DNA of 64,000 nt from Ornithinibacillus xuwenensis (GCF_039614845.1 NZ_JBDIML010000009.1:40768-104767), one strand, 5' to 3'; shown: positions 43,248 to 52,869, counted from the first letter of the stretch. Program-made: numbers and translations. Notes: generated by a model from the sequence alone, not told the origin.

Positions 43248-45347
43248 CTACAATAGATTTTTTTCCTTTAAAAATTTTTGAAATTGCTTCGATAGAAATT
43301 CCTTAATTCTCGCTTCGTTCCCTGACTCAAATAATCTAGCATTGTCCTCATGTTGTATAAACAAATTACTTATAAAGCTTAGTACCTCAAGCACTTCTTT
43401 GCTTGTTTTTTCTGGTGCTAGCATCATCAATACGGTATCAACCTGCATCTCTTCATGATCCATCCCCTTCATATTTAAGGGATTTCGTAACGGATAAATA
43501 CGCATACTTGGGACTACTATATCGTCAGAACGTGTATGGAACAATGCCATAGATGTACCAGGAATACCTAGTCCACCTAATTGTTCTCTTTTTATCAGCT
43601 TTTCTTGAATATTTCCTTTATCCTTTATAACACGAACCGCTTCTAAATCAAGACAAACCCTTTGCAATATCTCTCGCATGGACAAGTGTTCGGATATCGA
43701 ATGAACAGCGAAGCCTTCTAAAAGCTCAATAACAATTTGTGCATATATCTGTGTTGTTTTTAAGTGAGAAACCAAATCGTGCTGCTGGGTATCCTCACTA
43801 CTTTCCGATCGACTTTTCTTTTGCGAAGTGGGTTGAATTTTTCGCTTGCGAATTAGTTTTTGAATACGGCGGATTTCGGTATCTGTCAGCATGGGTGAAG
43901 TTAAGATATACTCTCGTTCCACCCCAGCTAAAGGAACAGTTGAAATAATTACATCATAATCCGTTAAATTTAGATTGTCTAAATCAAACAATGACTTATT
44001 CTCTACTGTTTTTATTTCAGGTACCTTTTGTAAAAGCTTAGAAGCTAATATTTTTGCAGTTCCAATTCCACTAGCACAGATAACCAGTGAGCGAATATGT
44101 AAATCCTTCTCATTTAATAATGTGGCAGCAAAATGCAACACTAGATAACCAATTTCAGCCTCTGGAAAAGTCATATCCGTGAAGATATCACCAACACCTC
44201 GGCTGATCAAATCAAATAATTCTAGGTAATCATTTTTAATTACGTCTAGCATCGGATTTTTTATCGGCATTCCTTGCTTCAAGCGATACACGGTTGGTTT
44301 CAGATGCGCAACTAGATCATTAAGTAACGAAACATTGTTGTTTAAATTAACATCTAAATTCGAACTAACGAATTGAATTAATTCCGTTGCCATAACTGCG
44401 ATATCCATACTGGAATCCTCAATTAAGAATGGCTTACTCAACTGTAACTTTGCTCCCATTAAATGCATGGTAATATATCCGATTTCATCCTCTGGAATTT
44501 TCATCCCGAAGGAGTGCTCTAAATCTTCAATAATATTACGTGCTATTTCGTACTCTTTTGTCTGATTAATTTGCTTTAAATACTCCGAATCAAATTGAAT
44601 CTGCTCACCCTTTTGTAATCTTTCCATCGCTAGTGCCAGATGAACAACTAACCCAATATAGGCATTATCCGCTAATTCATGTGGTAAGTATTTCCTTGCT
44701 TTTTCCACAGCATCTTGTATGTTGATTAGCTTTTTTTGATCAACTGATTCTAATAAACGACTAGAAATAATTGCAGACGGCTGATTCCAATTCCCATGAT
44801 GCTCATCATTACTTAATGTTATCAGTTTAAATGGCTCCACATACTTGGTTATGAGTTGGCTTAAAGCAGCGCGCTTTTTGATTTCTTCACCTTTAATTTC
44901 TACTCCATAACCACGTCTGCGAATTAACACTAAATCAAAAGAACCTAAATCTCGCTCTACTTGATCCAAATCATTACTAATGGTAGCAATTGTCACATGT
45001 AATTCACTGGCAAGGGTGAACAGTTTAATTGGCTCATTGGATTCTAGAAGAGTGGACAAGACAATTGCTTGACGCTCTTCTGTCGTATACTCGGAAGGCG
45101 CTAGACTAGAAATAACCTGTATTAGCTCCTGCTTAGCCTCCATCGTTCCAGAAACACGTAATCCACTTCCAGACCGTTTGACGAGCGTTACATGATTATT
45201 AGTGAGAATCTCTTCTACATGTTTTAAGTCTCGATGAATGGTTCGCTCACTTACTTGAAGTGAATTAGCAATTTCCTTTATCGTCACATCGTCTTGTACC
45301 TGACATAACAGTTCGATAATCTTACGTTCCCGACTAGACACATACAA
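43248..45347 (-). CDS. mtlR: Mannitol operon activator MtlR
   Basis: About 699 residues. Order: two N-terminal HTH segments (about 1-150), PRD1 and PRD2 (about 185-395), EIIB-Gat-like domain with VICASGIGTAKILAS (about 400-495) and EIIA-Mtl-like domain (about 550-695) with GIPGTSMALFHTRSDD. The PRD histidines (LPHELADNAYIGLVVHLALA, GYITMHLMG) and EIIB Cys are present. Known MtlR proteins activate mtl promoters when PRD2 is phosphorylated by HPr and the EII-like domains are not. I choose the TTG at 45347, eight bases after AGGGGGG; a TTG at 45371 is a poor alternative. The order mtlA-R-F-D is that of Geobacillus. Confidence 0.93.
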   Translation of the reverse strand: MYVSSRERKIIELLCQVQDDVTIKEIANSLQVSERTIHRDLKHVEEILTNNHVTLVKRSGSGLRVSGTMEAKQELIQVISSLAPSEYTTEERQAIVLSTLLESNEPIKLFTLASELHVTIATISNDLDQVERDLGSFDLVLIRRRGYGVEIKGEEIKKRAALSQLITKYVEPFKLITLSNDEHHGNWNQPSAIISSRLLESVDQKKLINIQDAVEKARKYLPHELADNAYIGLVVHLALAMERLQKGEQIQFDSEYLKQINQTKEYEIARNIIEDLEHSFGMKIPEDEIGYITMHLMGAKLQLSKPFLIEDSSMDIAVMATELIQFVSSNLDVNLNNNVSLLNDLVAHLKPTVYRLKQGMPIKNPMLDVIKNDYLELFDLISRGVGDIFTDMTFPEAEIGYLVLHFAATLLNEKDLHIRSLVICASGIGTAKILASKLLQKVPEIKTVENKSLFDLDNLNLTDYDVIISTVPLAGVEREYILTSPMLTDTEIRRIQKLIRKRKIQPTSQKKSRSESSEDTQQHDLVSHLKTTQIYAQIVIELLEGFAVHSISEHLSMREILQRVCLDLEAVRVIKDKGNIQEKLIKREQLGGLGIPGTSMALFHTRSDDIVVPSMRIYPLRNPLNMKGMDHEEMQVDTVLMMLAPEKTSKEVLEVLSFISNLFIQHEDNARLFESGNEARIKEFLSKQFQKFLKEKNLL

Positions 45348-45380
45348 ACTGTTCACCCCCCTCCAGTTCAATCTAATTCA

Positions 45381-46808
45381 TTACTTCGAAAATCTAGTTA
45401 CCAGTTCCTCATATCTTGGACTATTTAAGAAATTTTCCACTGAAATATGCTCTGCATTCGGGAGTTTAGCTTTAGCACGATCCGTTAATTCCTTTTGTGT
45501 AATTACAATATCGGCATCATTTGGCAGCTCATTAATGGCACTATTGGATACCTCAATATCAATGTTCGCTTTATTAAATTTGTTCTTTAATAAAGAAGCT
45601 CCCATCGCACTTGAACCCATGCCTGCATCACAAGCAAATATAACTTTTTGAACATCTACTTGGACAACAGCTGCAAGCTCCTCTGAAGCATCCTCATCTT
45701 GTGAATTTAATATACCCGAAACCGAGCTTTTCTTCCCTTTTAACTCTTCCATTTTCATCGTAGCGTCCGTTAAATCCCCTGCTTTTGATTTATCTGTTTT
45801 TAAAATAACAGCTGCAACCGCAAAGGATACTGCTGCAGATACAATGATTGCTAAGATAACACCAACATAGCTACCCTGCTCTGTCATAGCCAATACTGCA
45901 AAAATACTACCTGGAGATGCTGGGGCACGTAGACCTGCATCAAATATTGTCAGCGTAAATACGCCGCTGATACCACCAGCGATTGCTGCTAAAAGTAATA
46001 CTGGCTTCATTAAAATGTATGGGAAATAGATTTCATGAATACCACCTAAAAATTGGATAGCAGCTGCGCCGGAAGCCGAGCTCTTGGCTGCACCTTTCCC
46101 AAATACAACAAACGCTAGTAAAATTCCTAAACCAACACCAGGATTTGCTTCTAATAGAAATAGAACTGATTTTCCTTCTTCAGCTGCTTGTTCAATCCCA
46201 AGTGGGCTTAATATTCCATGATTAATCGCATTGTTTAAAAAGAGAACCTTCGCTGGTTCAATAATAATGTTCGCAAGTGGTAATAACCCTGCGTCTACAA
46301 TAAAGTCAACACCTGATGCCAATACTTTGTTTAAACCAGCCACAACTGGTCCAATTATTTTTACCGAGATACCTGCAAGGATAGCTGCTAGAATACCAGC
46401 TGAGAAGTTGTTGTATAGCATTTCAAATCCAGAACGGATTTTAGCTTGAAACAACCCATCAATTTTCTTCATACACCAACCTGCAAATGGACCAATAATC
46501 ATGGCACCTAAGAACATTGGTACATCTGCTCCAACAATAACACCCATTGTAGCAGTAGCACCAACTACTCCTCCACGAAAATCGTAGACCATTCGTCCAC
46601 CCGTAAAACCAATTAATAATGGTAATAAGTACTTAATTGTTGGGTCAACCAACGTAGCTAAATCTTCATTTGGAAACCAACCATCTGGAATAAATAATGC
46701 CGTTATAATACCCCAAGCAATAAATGCACCAATATTTGGCATAATCATGCCACTCAAATAGCTACCAAAACGCTGTACCTTAGCTCGAAAACCTTTTTGT
46801 TCGGCCAT
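45381..46808 (-). CDS. mtlA: PTS mannitol transporter EIICB
   Basis: A 475-residue membrane permease that imports mannitol and phosphorylates it. The EIIC domain (about 1-340) has GGRMVYDFRGGVVGA and GGIHEIYFPYILMKP, the GI-x-E sugar site. The EIIB domain (about 380-475) has the phosphocysteine in IFACDAGMGSSAMGAS near residue 393. EIIA is separate (mtlF), as usual in bacilli. The start at 46808 follows AGGAGTG; an in-frame GTG at 46817 overlaps that site. A candidate cre and MtlR operator lie upstream. Confidence 0.96.
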   Translation of the reverse strand: MAEQKGFRAKVQRFGSYLSGMIMPNIGAFIAWGIITALFIPDGWFPNEDLATLVDPTIKYLLPLLIGFTGGRMVYDFRGGVVGATATMGVIVGADVPMFLGAMIIGPFAGWCMKKIDGLFQAKIRSGFEMLYNNFSAGILAAILAGISVKIIGPVVAGLNKVLASGVDFIVDAGLLPLANIIIEPAKVLFLNNAINHGILSPLGIEQAAEEGKSVLFLLEANPGVGLGILLAFVVFGKGAAKSSASGAAAIQFLGGIHEIYFPYILMKPVLLLAAIAGGISGVFTLTIFDAGLRAPASPGSIFAVLAMTEQGSYVGVILAIIVSAAVSFAVAAVILKTDKSKAGDLTDATMKMEELKGKKSSVSGILNSQDEDASEELAAVVQVDVQKVIFACDAGMGSSAMGASLLKNKFNKANIDIEVSNSAINELPNDADIVITQKELTDRAKAKLPNAEHISVENFLNSPRYEELVTRFSK

Positions 46809-46860
46809 TGTTAACACACTCCTATTCTTAAATATAAATAAATGAATTCTTATTTAAATG

Positions 46861-46874
46861 ATACAGCGCTTTCA
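46861..46874 (-). promoter_or_regulatory. Candidate cre site before mtlA
   Basis: On the minus strand TGAAAGCGCTGTAT matches the first ten positions of the cre consensus exactly; the last bases deviate. It lies about 50 bases before the mtlA start. Confidence 0.5.
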
Positions 46875-46902
46875 TGGATACCAGCAATGTAATCTAAACA
46901 CG

Positions 46903-46930
46903 ATTTTGTCACCTAACATACTGACAAAAT
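46903..46930 (-). promoter_or_regulatory. Probable MtlR operator
   Basis: A perfect inverted repeat, ATTTTGTCA (46903-46911) and TGACAAAAT (46922-46930), spaced by ten bases. Known MtlR boxes have the form TTGTCA-N9-TGNCAA. It lies upstream of mtlA and just beyond the candidate cre. Confidence 0.65.
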
Positions 46931-47096
46931 TAAAATAATAAAGAGCATAACCTACTATTTAAATGAGGATTATTATATCATGAGTTTGAATATAGCGAGT
47001 TTTTGGAAAGTCCTGTCGACTAGTCGTGATGATTTGCAATTATCTAATTTGACCATACTAGATGAAAGGTGTTTCCAATATTGGGGAGGAATGGAA

Positions 47097-48821
47097 TTGC
47101 GTTACATATGGATGGTACTAATAGTTGTTTCCGTATTATTAGTTGTATTTCTCGGTTTCCCTGAAGCTAAGCAGCAACACGAAGAATACGATGTCATTGT
47201 TATCGGTGGTGATCCTGAAGGTGTATCTGCAGCTGTTTCAGCTGCCCGAAGTGGTTCCAATACACTGCTCATTACATCTCGTAAATCCTTGGGAGGCTTA
47301 ATGACAAACGGCATGCTGAACTACTTAGATATCGGTCTAGATGAACATGGCAAACCGGTTAATAAGGGAATCTTTTCAGAGTGGCACCAATTAGTTGGTG
47401 GAAATGTTTCCTTTGATATCGACTTGGCAACAAAGGCTTTTCACCAGCTAGTTGAAAATGAACCGAATTTAACCCTTCTAATAGATAGTAACGTAAGTTC
47501 TGTTCATGTAAATAACAATCAAATTGAGAGTATCGCTGTTGATACAGAAGAATTGTCTACTACTTATCAGGCGAAACGCTATATCGATACGACAACAGAT
47601 GCTACTATTGCAGCCTTAGCTGGAGCATCCTATTTTATTGGACAAGAAGATATTCACAACCCATCATCTACAATGGGTGTCACACTCATCATGCATTTTG
47701 ATGGGATAAATTGGGATAAGATTAGACAAGTAGCTACCAATGGAAAATTCGGTGAAGCACAGGTATCCACCGACACAGCTTGGGGGTTTTGGGGTATTGT
47801 AGACCGTTATCCAAAAAAGCATGCTAATACAAGGCTACGTGGACTTAATATTGCCAGAACAGATGATGGAATCTATATCAATGCCTTACAAATATTTGGT
47901 GTAGACGGATTAGATGAATCCTCTAAACAACAGGCTATACAAATCGGAAAAGATGAAACGGAGCATTTTCTCAATTGGGCAAAGGAAAATTTTCCAGGCT
48001 TTGAAAATGCCTATATCAAAAGCTATCCAAACGAGCTATACGTCAGGGAGACAAGACATATTCAGTCTCTTTACCAGCTACCTATTTCTGACGTATGGGA
48101 AAACAAAACACATTGGGATGGCATCGCCCTTGGTGGCTATCCAGTTGATATGCAAGCAACAAAGCCTAGTGGTGAAGATAAAATCATCCTCAACCCGAAG
48201 CAATACGAGATACCATTTCGATCGCTAGTACCTGAAGACTTAACAAATCTACTAGTCGCTAGTCGTTCAGCAGGTTTCTCTTCTCTTGCTGCAGGGAGTG
48301 TTAGAATCATTCCAACTGGGATGAGCTTAGGGCAAGCTGCTGGAATAGCTGCACAGCTATCCATTGAAGCAAACCGTAATTTTCACGAATTTAGTGAAGA
48401 CAAAGCTAACATAAGATCACTACAGGAAACGCTAATAGAAAATGGCGCACGAATAGATGGAAAGGAGAGTCCCTATCCATATCAAAACGACCCAAATTAT
48501 GCTGCTATCAAATATTTATATTCTCATGGACTAATATTCGCTACCTATACAAATGATTTACAGCTTGAAAAAGAGATAACAGGAGAAGCGTTTAGTTGGA
48601 TACTAACAGAAGGATTCAAGCGCATTCATGATATGGATCTCTCAGAAGAGGCACATAATCTCACCCTGGAAGAAAACGTAACAAACAGAGAGCTTCTACC
48701 TATTGTAAGATCTCTTGAGAAAGATGAAGCAAGCAGCCTTATTGATCCATCTAATTCTAATCCTCTTACAAGAAGAGAGGCATACAACTTAATTGTTAGC
48801 TTATTAAAGCTTCAATGGTAG
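47097..48821 (+). CDS. FAD-dependent oxidoreductase with N-terminal membrane anchor
   Basis: About 574 residues. The frame is open from 46980, but the only good ribosome site, GGGGAGG, stands seven bases before the TTG at 47097; an ATG at 47091 is too close to it. The product begins with one hydrophobic helix (YIWMVLIVVSVLLVVFLGF), so it is membrane-anchored or exported. The FAD-binding Rossmann motif reads VIVIGGDPEGVSAAVSAARSG, followed by GGLMTNGMLNYLDIG. SLAAGSVRIIPTGMSLGQAAGIAA near the end of the FAD domain also fits the FAD_oxidored family. The last 110 residues are helical and not recognised. Substrate unknown; no clear operon partner. Confidence 0.8.
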   Translation: MRYIWMVLIVVSVLLVVFLGFPEAKQQHEEYDVIVIGGDPEGVSAAVSAARSGSNTLLITSRKSLGGLMTNGMLNYLDIGLDEHGKPVNKGIFSEWHQLVGGNVSFDIDLATKAFHQLVENEPNLTLLIDSNVSSVHVNNNQIESIAVDTEELSTTYQAKRYIDTTTDATIAALAGASYFIGQEDIHNPSSTMGVTLIMHFDGINWDKIRQVATNGKFGEAQVSTDTAWGFWGIVDRYPKKHANTRLRGLNIARTDDGIYINALQIFGVDGLDESSKQQAIQIGKDETEHFLNWAKENFPGFENAYIKSYPNELYVRETRHIQSLYQLPISDVWENKTHWDGIALGGYPVDMQATKPSGEDKIILNPKQYEIPFRSLVPEDLTNLLVASRSAGFSSLAAGSVRIIPTGMSLGQAAGIAAQLSIEANRNFHEFSEDKANIRSLQETLIENGARIDGKESPYPYQNDPNYAAIKYLYSHGLIFATYTNDLQLEKEITGEAFSWILTEGFKRIHDMDLSEEAHNLTLEENVTNRELLPIVRSLEKDEASSLIDPSNSNPLTRREAYNLIVSLLKLQW

Positions 48822-48899
48822 CGGACACGGATTAATAAAAGGATAAAATTCGACCACCCTGCAAATAATACATAACATCTTGTATGCTGAGGTGTATCT

Positions 48900-49361
48900 A
48901 TGTTAAATCGCGCAATGACAACGGCTTTACTTGGGATTGGTGCAGCTCAATTCCTAAAGGTACCAATACATTACGCTGAAACTGGTAATTGGGATTGGAA
49001 AAAAATGTTTGGATCTGGTGATATGCCGAGCTCCCATTCAGCTGCTGTTACTTCTTTATCGAGTTATATCGGACTTCAGCGAGGATTCTCCTCGATTGAT
49101 TTTGGAATCAGTAGCATTTTTAGTTTAATTGTCATGTATGATGCAATGGGAATTCGTTGGCAAGCCGGTCAAACCGCAATTGCTGTGAATGATATGTATG
49201 AGGAGTTAGAGAAATTAGTTGAACAACATCCAGGTATGTCCTATCGAAAACGAGAGAAGGAACTAAAGGAAATGCTTGGCCACATGCCAATTGAAGTGAT
49301 AGGTGGAGCAGCATTAGGAATCGCAATTGGGGCTGTTAGTTATTTATTCGATAAGAAATAA
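48900..49361 (+). CDS. Divergent PAP2-family membrane protein, YuiD-like
   Basis: A 153-residue protein of the DUF212/YuiD family, distantly related to acid phosphatase/vanadium peroxidases. Marks are FGSGDMPSSHSAAVTSLSSYIGL, the phosphatase-like PSSHS motif, MYDAMGIRWQAGQTA, and LGHMPIEVIGGAALGIAIG near the end. It has about four membrane helices. The start follows GAGGTG. The enzymatic activity of this branch is not established. It is monocistronic with a shared terminator. Confidence 0.88.
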   Translation: MLNRAMTTALLGIGAAQFLKVPIHYAETGNWDWKKMFGSGDMPSSHSAAVTSLSSYIGLQRGFSSIDFGISSIFSLIVMYDAMGIRWQAGQTAIAVNDMYEELEKLVEQHPGMSYRKREKELKEMLGHMPIEVIGGAALGIAIGAVSYLFDKK

Positions 49362-49368
49362 AAATGAA

Positions 49369-49404
49369 ATGGTCTGTACGCTTACATGTACAGACCATTT
49401 TTTT
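49369..49404 (+). terminator. Bidirectional terminator between YuiD-like and DUF1292 genes
   Basis: ATGGTCTGTAC (49369-49379) pairs with GTACAGACCAT (49388-49398), followed by TTTTTTT on the plus strand and a T-rich stretch on the minus strand. Confidence 0.92.
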
Positions 49405-49405
49405 A

Positions 49406-49672
49406 TCATTCATCATTTAGAATTTCATCAAAAGCAGAAGATACCTTTTCAAATTCTTCATCACTCTCTATTGGTGAGAAGTCACCATCCTGATCTACCT
49501 TTAGGAAAAAGATATCAATATCTTCTTCGGTTTCTGCCTGGATATCTTCCACAAAACCAACCGCTACATAAACCGTTCCTTCCATGTTGATGGATGCTAG
49601 CACTTCAACCTCATGTTCCTCATTATTTTCATCAATTATCGTAAAGACTTCCCCAACTTCAATGTTTTCCAC
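49406..49672 (-). CDS. Small acidic DUF1292-like protein
   Basis: I place the start at the GTG at 49672, which follows AAGGAGTG at the proper distance. The frame extends upstream to 49801, but that part has no ribosome site and unlike composition. The 88-residue product is strongly acidic and starts VENIEVGEVFTIIDENNEEHEVEVLAS. A beta-rich fold with F-F-L-K (DIFFLKVDQDGDFSPI) matches the DUF1292/YrzB family of small bacillar proteins of unknown function. It is convergent with the YuiD-like gene. Confidence 0.8.
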   Translation of the reverse strand: MENIEVGEVFTIIDENNEEHEVEVLASINMEGTVYVAVGFVEDIQAETEEDIDIFFLKVDQDGDFSPIESDEEFEKVSSAFDEILNDE

Positions 49673-49906
49673 AAGACACACTCCTTTTAGAATAGGTAAT
49701 TTTTGAAAAGCGAGATCATAATCCTTATATTTCCAATATAACATGAATTCATACGAAAACATGTCCAAATAAGAAGTAAAATATTTTCTTTTAGAAGTCA
49801 CTTTTTACTGTAACATTCTGTAATCTATGTTTGATTTTATTCATATCCTATAAAAGAAGTAATTATTTTCGGAGATCAATAAAAAATAGGTAAAAGGAAG
49901 ATTACG

Positions 49907-50074
49907 TTGGATGAAAAGTCATTGCTAAAAAAGCTTAGTGAGGAAGAATTAAAAGAGTATATGAAGCATCGAAAGGCATTGAACAATGCATTGACTACAA
50001 AAGAAGCTAAAATTCATTATCATCATGCAAAAGCTATTCTTGATGGGAAGGCAAAGCCTCCATCTGATTCTTAA
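49907..50074 (+). CDS. Small helical protein, 55 residues, unknown
   Basis: A short frame starting TTG GAT GAA with AAGGAAG six bases upstream, too small for usual length cut-offs. The product is charged and helical and contains ALTTKEAKIHYHHAKAIL. The same T-T-K-E-A-x3-Y pattern occurs in the 51-residue protein at 50692-50847, so the two are probably distant paralogues. Function unknown. It has its own terminator 100 bases downstream. Confidence 0.6.
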   Translation: MDEKSLLKKLSEEELKEYMKHRKALNNALTTKEAKIHYHHAKAILDGKAKPPSDS

Positions 50075-50179
50075 TTAATGGCAGCTTTCTTTCTTCAACA
50101 AATTAAAAATTGCACTAGTTTTAGGTCTATTATGTTAGGACAGAGATGAACAAAAAATAGTCCATGAGCATACCCTTTA

Positions 50180-50212
50180 AATACCTAATAATATTTATTA
50201 GGTATTTTTTTC
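50180..50212 (+). terminator. Terminator downstream of the 55-residue gene
   Basis: AATACCTAAT (50180-50189) pairs with ATTAGGTATT (50197-50206), followed by TTTTT. Confidence 0.88.
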
Positions 50213-50314
50213 AACTTAGAAGAAAAGGGTGTGTTCTGCCGAGTTATCCATATCTTCATTGAATCACTTGGAAATTATTAATCTTACTACTATCGTTACG
50301 AAAGGTGTTTTAAA

Positions 50315-50692
50315 TTGGAGGAGTTATGGTGGGTCTGCTTATCGATCATTTTAGGGAGTGCTGGTGGTTATTTTAATATTCTTCTCACAAATGAAGGATT
50401 TATTTCTCCTTACCGCTTCAAGGATGAAGATAATAGAAAAAGAACATCACTTGGTTCGTGGAGAGAGCTAATTCTAGGAGGTGGTGCAGGATTTGTATCT
50501 TGTATAATTGCCATTTCAACATCCGAACCAACGATTTGGACTATTATTCTTTACGCCCTTCTAACAGGAATAAGTGGTGGTAGCTACTTGGAAAAACTGG
50601 CAAACACCTATGTTGCCTCCAGAGTAATGGCGTATAACAAAGAATTAGATAAATTAGAACAAGATAATTCAACTAAAGGGGGAGATCAATAA
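50315..50692 (+). CDS. Small membrane protein, DUF4257-like
   Basis: A 125-residue protein with three membrane segments. The pattern IILGSAGGYFNILLTNEGFISPYRF, then LILGGGAGFVSCIIA and LLTGISGGSYLEKL, fits my recollection of the DUF4257 family. The C-terminal tail is charged (NKELDKLEQD). It starts at TTG eight bases after AAAGGTG. Its stop TAA overlaps the ATG of the next small gene by one base (TAATG), so the two are translationally coupled. Function unknown. Confidence 0.7.
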   Translation: MEELWWVCLSIILGSAGGYFNILLTNEGFISPYRFKDEDNRKRTSLGSWRELILGGGAGFVSCIIAISTSEPTIWTIILYALLTGISGGSYLEKLANTYVASRVMAYNKELDKLEQDNSTKGGDQ

Positions 50693-50847
50693 TGGATGTA
50701 ATCCCTAATAAATCTATTCGTTCCATTAAAAACTTAAGCCAGATGGATGCGGGGAAATATAAGGAGTTAAGGCGAAAACTAAATCAAGCTAAAACTACGA
50801 AAGAAGCAGAGTCAATATATAATCAGATTATAAATTTATTAAAATAG
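50692..50847 (+). CDS. Small helical protein, 51 residues, coupled to the DUF4257-like gene
   Basis: A short frame from ATG at 50692 with GGGGGAG seven bases upstream, overlapping the previous stop by one base. The product is basic and helical; AKTTKEAESIYNQIINLL resembles the T-T-K-E-A segment of the 55-residue protein at 49907-50074. The strong ribosome site and coupling make it a real gene. Function unknown; it may be a partner of the membrane protein. Confidence 0.65.
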   Translation: MDVIPNKSIRSIKNLSQMDAGKYKELRRKLNQAKTTKEAESIYNQIINLLK

Positions 50848-50977
50848 GGCTGCTATTGAAGAGCATGCTTCCGTACCGGAAGAGTCCGCTGCAATTTTGA
50901 ACAAACCAGCAGGAAAAATTTGAGAATTTAATGGATTAATTCGTAATGTTTAATTGTAAATAATATTTTATACAAGA

Positions 50978-51008
50978 AAAGCCTTGTGAAGATATTTCAC
51001 AAGGCTTT
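50978..51008 (-). terminator. Terminator after the DUF5050-like lipoprotein gene
   Basis: A perfect 12-bp stem (AAAGCCTTGTGA at 50978-50989, TCACAAGGCTTT at 50997-51008) followed on the minus strand by TTCTTG. It may also stop the convergent small-gene operon. Confidence 0.8.
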
Positions 51009-51078
51009 CCTGATATAATCTATCTCAATAGAAGCTTGAACAGCTTGTGTTCCCTATAGATATTTAGATGAACATGGC

Positions 51079-52842
51079 CTACCACGTTACATAGCTCCCC
51101 TTAAATTCTTCCATGTTCTCATCCTCATACCATACGAGATAATAGTCATTATTCACACGCTGTAAAATAAAGACAATCATATAATCTTCATCTTCACGAT
51201 CAATAATCATGGAATAATTTTCACCGATATCATTTACTATATTTTGATGCAACTCCGGATTAATATCCTCTGGTTTGATTTCTTCAAGTGGTAGGGCGTC
51301 TGTATCTCCTACAGCTAGTAGTCGTTCCGATAACCAGTCCATAAGAGCATATTCGCTTAAGTCTTCATCCTCAAGTAGCGCTGTTAACCGACTAACAGTA
51401 GCTTGATCGGATTGCAGTGAAGCTTCATAAATCTTTTTCAGCGTATCCAATGCTCCATTTACTTCAGTCGTGTCATTCCCATGTGAGACATCTACTTGAT
51501 TATCATTGACTTGCAAATGAAAGTTCCCCTCCTGGAAAATCCAAGCATACACATTGTCATCTACTATACTAGAATAGCCATCTGTTGGATAGCCCATATA
51601 CTCCGGTTGTCCACCTTCTTTGGAAATTCGATAGAAGAAACGATCCGCCTGCATTGTGAAGTAAACATAATCACCATTTAAGATAGGTGTTGAATAGCCA
51701 TGAACATCAACCATTAATCCAAGGGATAATTCTTGATCATCAGAGCCGTCTAGGTTCACTTTTCTAAGACTATTTCCCGCAGTATAATAAATGGTCTCAC
51801 CATCAATTTGCATGTAGCTAATTTCGTCTAGACGAAATAGCGCTTCTTTTTCATCATCAGCTTTTACACGATATACAGTGTCTTGTTCTGATTCATTTTT
51901 CACATAAAATAAAGTATCATCCTGTACTGCAAAAGAGTCCACATTCGTATCTATCTGTTGAAGAGTGTCTCCATCACGATCTATCATATACAGGTTCGTA
52001 CTAGCATTAATGTCTTCACTACCAAGAAATACAATTTTATCGCCATAGACTAACAAAATACTTGGTTGAATATGATCACGATAGATAGCTTCCTTTTCCT
52101 GACCATTAAAGTTACTCTTCCAAATCTGGTAGTCCTTTAAATAATAGATATAGTCCTCAACCGCATTTAATTGCGTAATAAATCCAGTATCGATAATAGT
52201 TGATTCTCCACCATCTATCGATGCATATAGATGTTCAGAATCAGCGTAATAGCGATAATTCTCAGCTATAGTTGCAATTCCACTATTATATAAATTTCCG
52301 ATAACATTCCCCTGAACGAAAGCGAGATTAGTATCTTCCATCATGTTTTCATTGGAATCTGCTTTCCCTTCTGTACTGGAGACTGGTGTACCTTCAAGCA
52401 CGTCATCCAATGTACTACCTTGAGCTGAAACGATATGATACTTCTCATCTATCTCCTTAACAATCCAGCCAAATATATTACTTTCCTCGCTATACTCGAC
52501 ATAGAAAAAAGACCAGCTATCGCCGAATTCTTCATCAAGCTCTTTGACCACGTCAGGCTCCATTAGGTCCTTCGTTAGATGAACATAGGTGACCTGTAGA
52601 AATCCTCCTAGCTCCTCTATTTGATCGCTTACATCTTGAATCAAAGCATCGTTGTCACCATTGTATTCTCCAAAATATTTTAGATTATCCTCTATTTTAT
52701 CTTGGTCATTCTCATCCACGGCTTCGTAAAAATCTATCACCGCATTTACAGCTTTATTATTACCTTCTTTTTCTTCATCTCCACACCCTGTTAATAAAAC
52801 CCCTAAACAAGTTATGAAGACCACCCACCATATTTTTCTCAC
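51079..52842 (-). CDS. Large lipoprotein with beta-propeller-like domain
   Basis: About 587 residues. The start is the GTG at 52842 (VRKIWWVVF), following AGGAGGG; the frame extends nine codons upstream. The signal peptide has lipobox LLTGCGD, giving an external lipid anchor. Residues about 40-165 form a small alpha/beta domain (conserved in lipoproteins as a nuclear-transport-factor-like fold, uncertain). About 185-460 repeat short tyrosine-rich strands such as DYIYYLKDYQIWKSN, GDKIVFLGSEDI and GETIYYTAGNSLRKVN, the DUF5050 propeller pattern. A second small domain ends the chain. Function unknown. Confidence 0.75.
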   Translation of the reverse strand: MRKIWWVVFITCLGVLLTGCGDEEKEGNNKAVNAVIDFYEAVDENDQDKIEDNLKYFGEYNGDNDALIQDVSDQIEELGGFLQVTYVHLTKDLMEPDVVKELDEEFGDSWSFFYVEYSEESNIFGWIVKEIDEKYHIVSAQGSTLDDVLEGTPVSSTEGKADSNENMMEDTNLAFVQGNVIGNLYNSGIATIAENYRYYADSEHLYASIDGGESTIIDTGFITQLNAVEDYIYYLKDYQIWKSNFNGQEKEAIYRDHIQPSILLVYGDKIVFLGSEDINASTNLYMIDRDGDTLQQIDTNVDSFAVQDDTLFYVKNESEQDTVYRVKADDEKEALFRLDEISYMQIDGETIYYTAGNSLRKVNLDGSDDQELSLGLMVDVHGYSTPILNGDYVYFTMQADRFFYRISKEGGQPEYMGYPTDGYSSIVDDNVYAWIFQEGNFHLQVNDNQVDVSHGNDTTEVNGALDTLKKIYEASLQSDQATVSRLTALLEDEDLSEYALMDWLSERLLAVGDTDALPLEEIKPEDINPELHQNIVNDIGENYSMIIDREDEDYMIVFILQRVNNDYYLVWYEDENMEEFKGSYVTW

Positions 52843-52869
52843 CTGATGTTTCCCTCCTGATTGTTTCAA

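Noticed and set aside
46980..47096. N-terminal extension of the FAD oxidoreductase
   Set aside because: No ribosome site before 46980; GGGGAGG directly supports the TTG at 47097, after which a normal membrane anchor begins.
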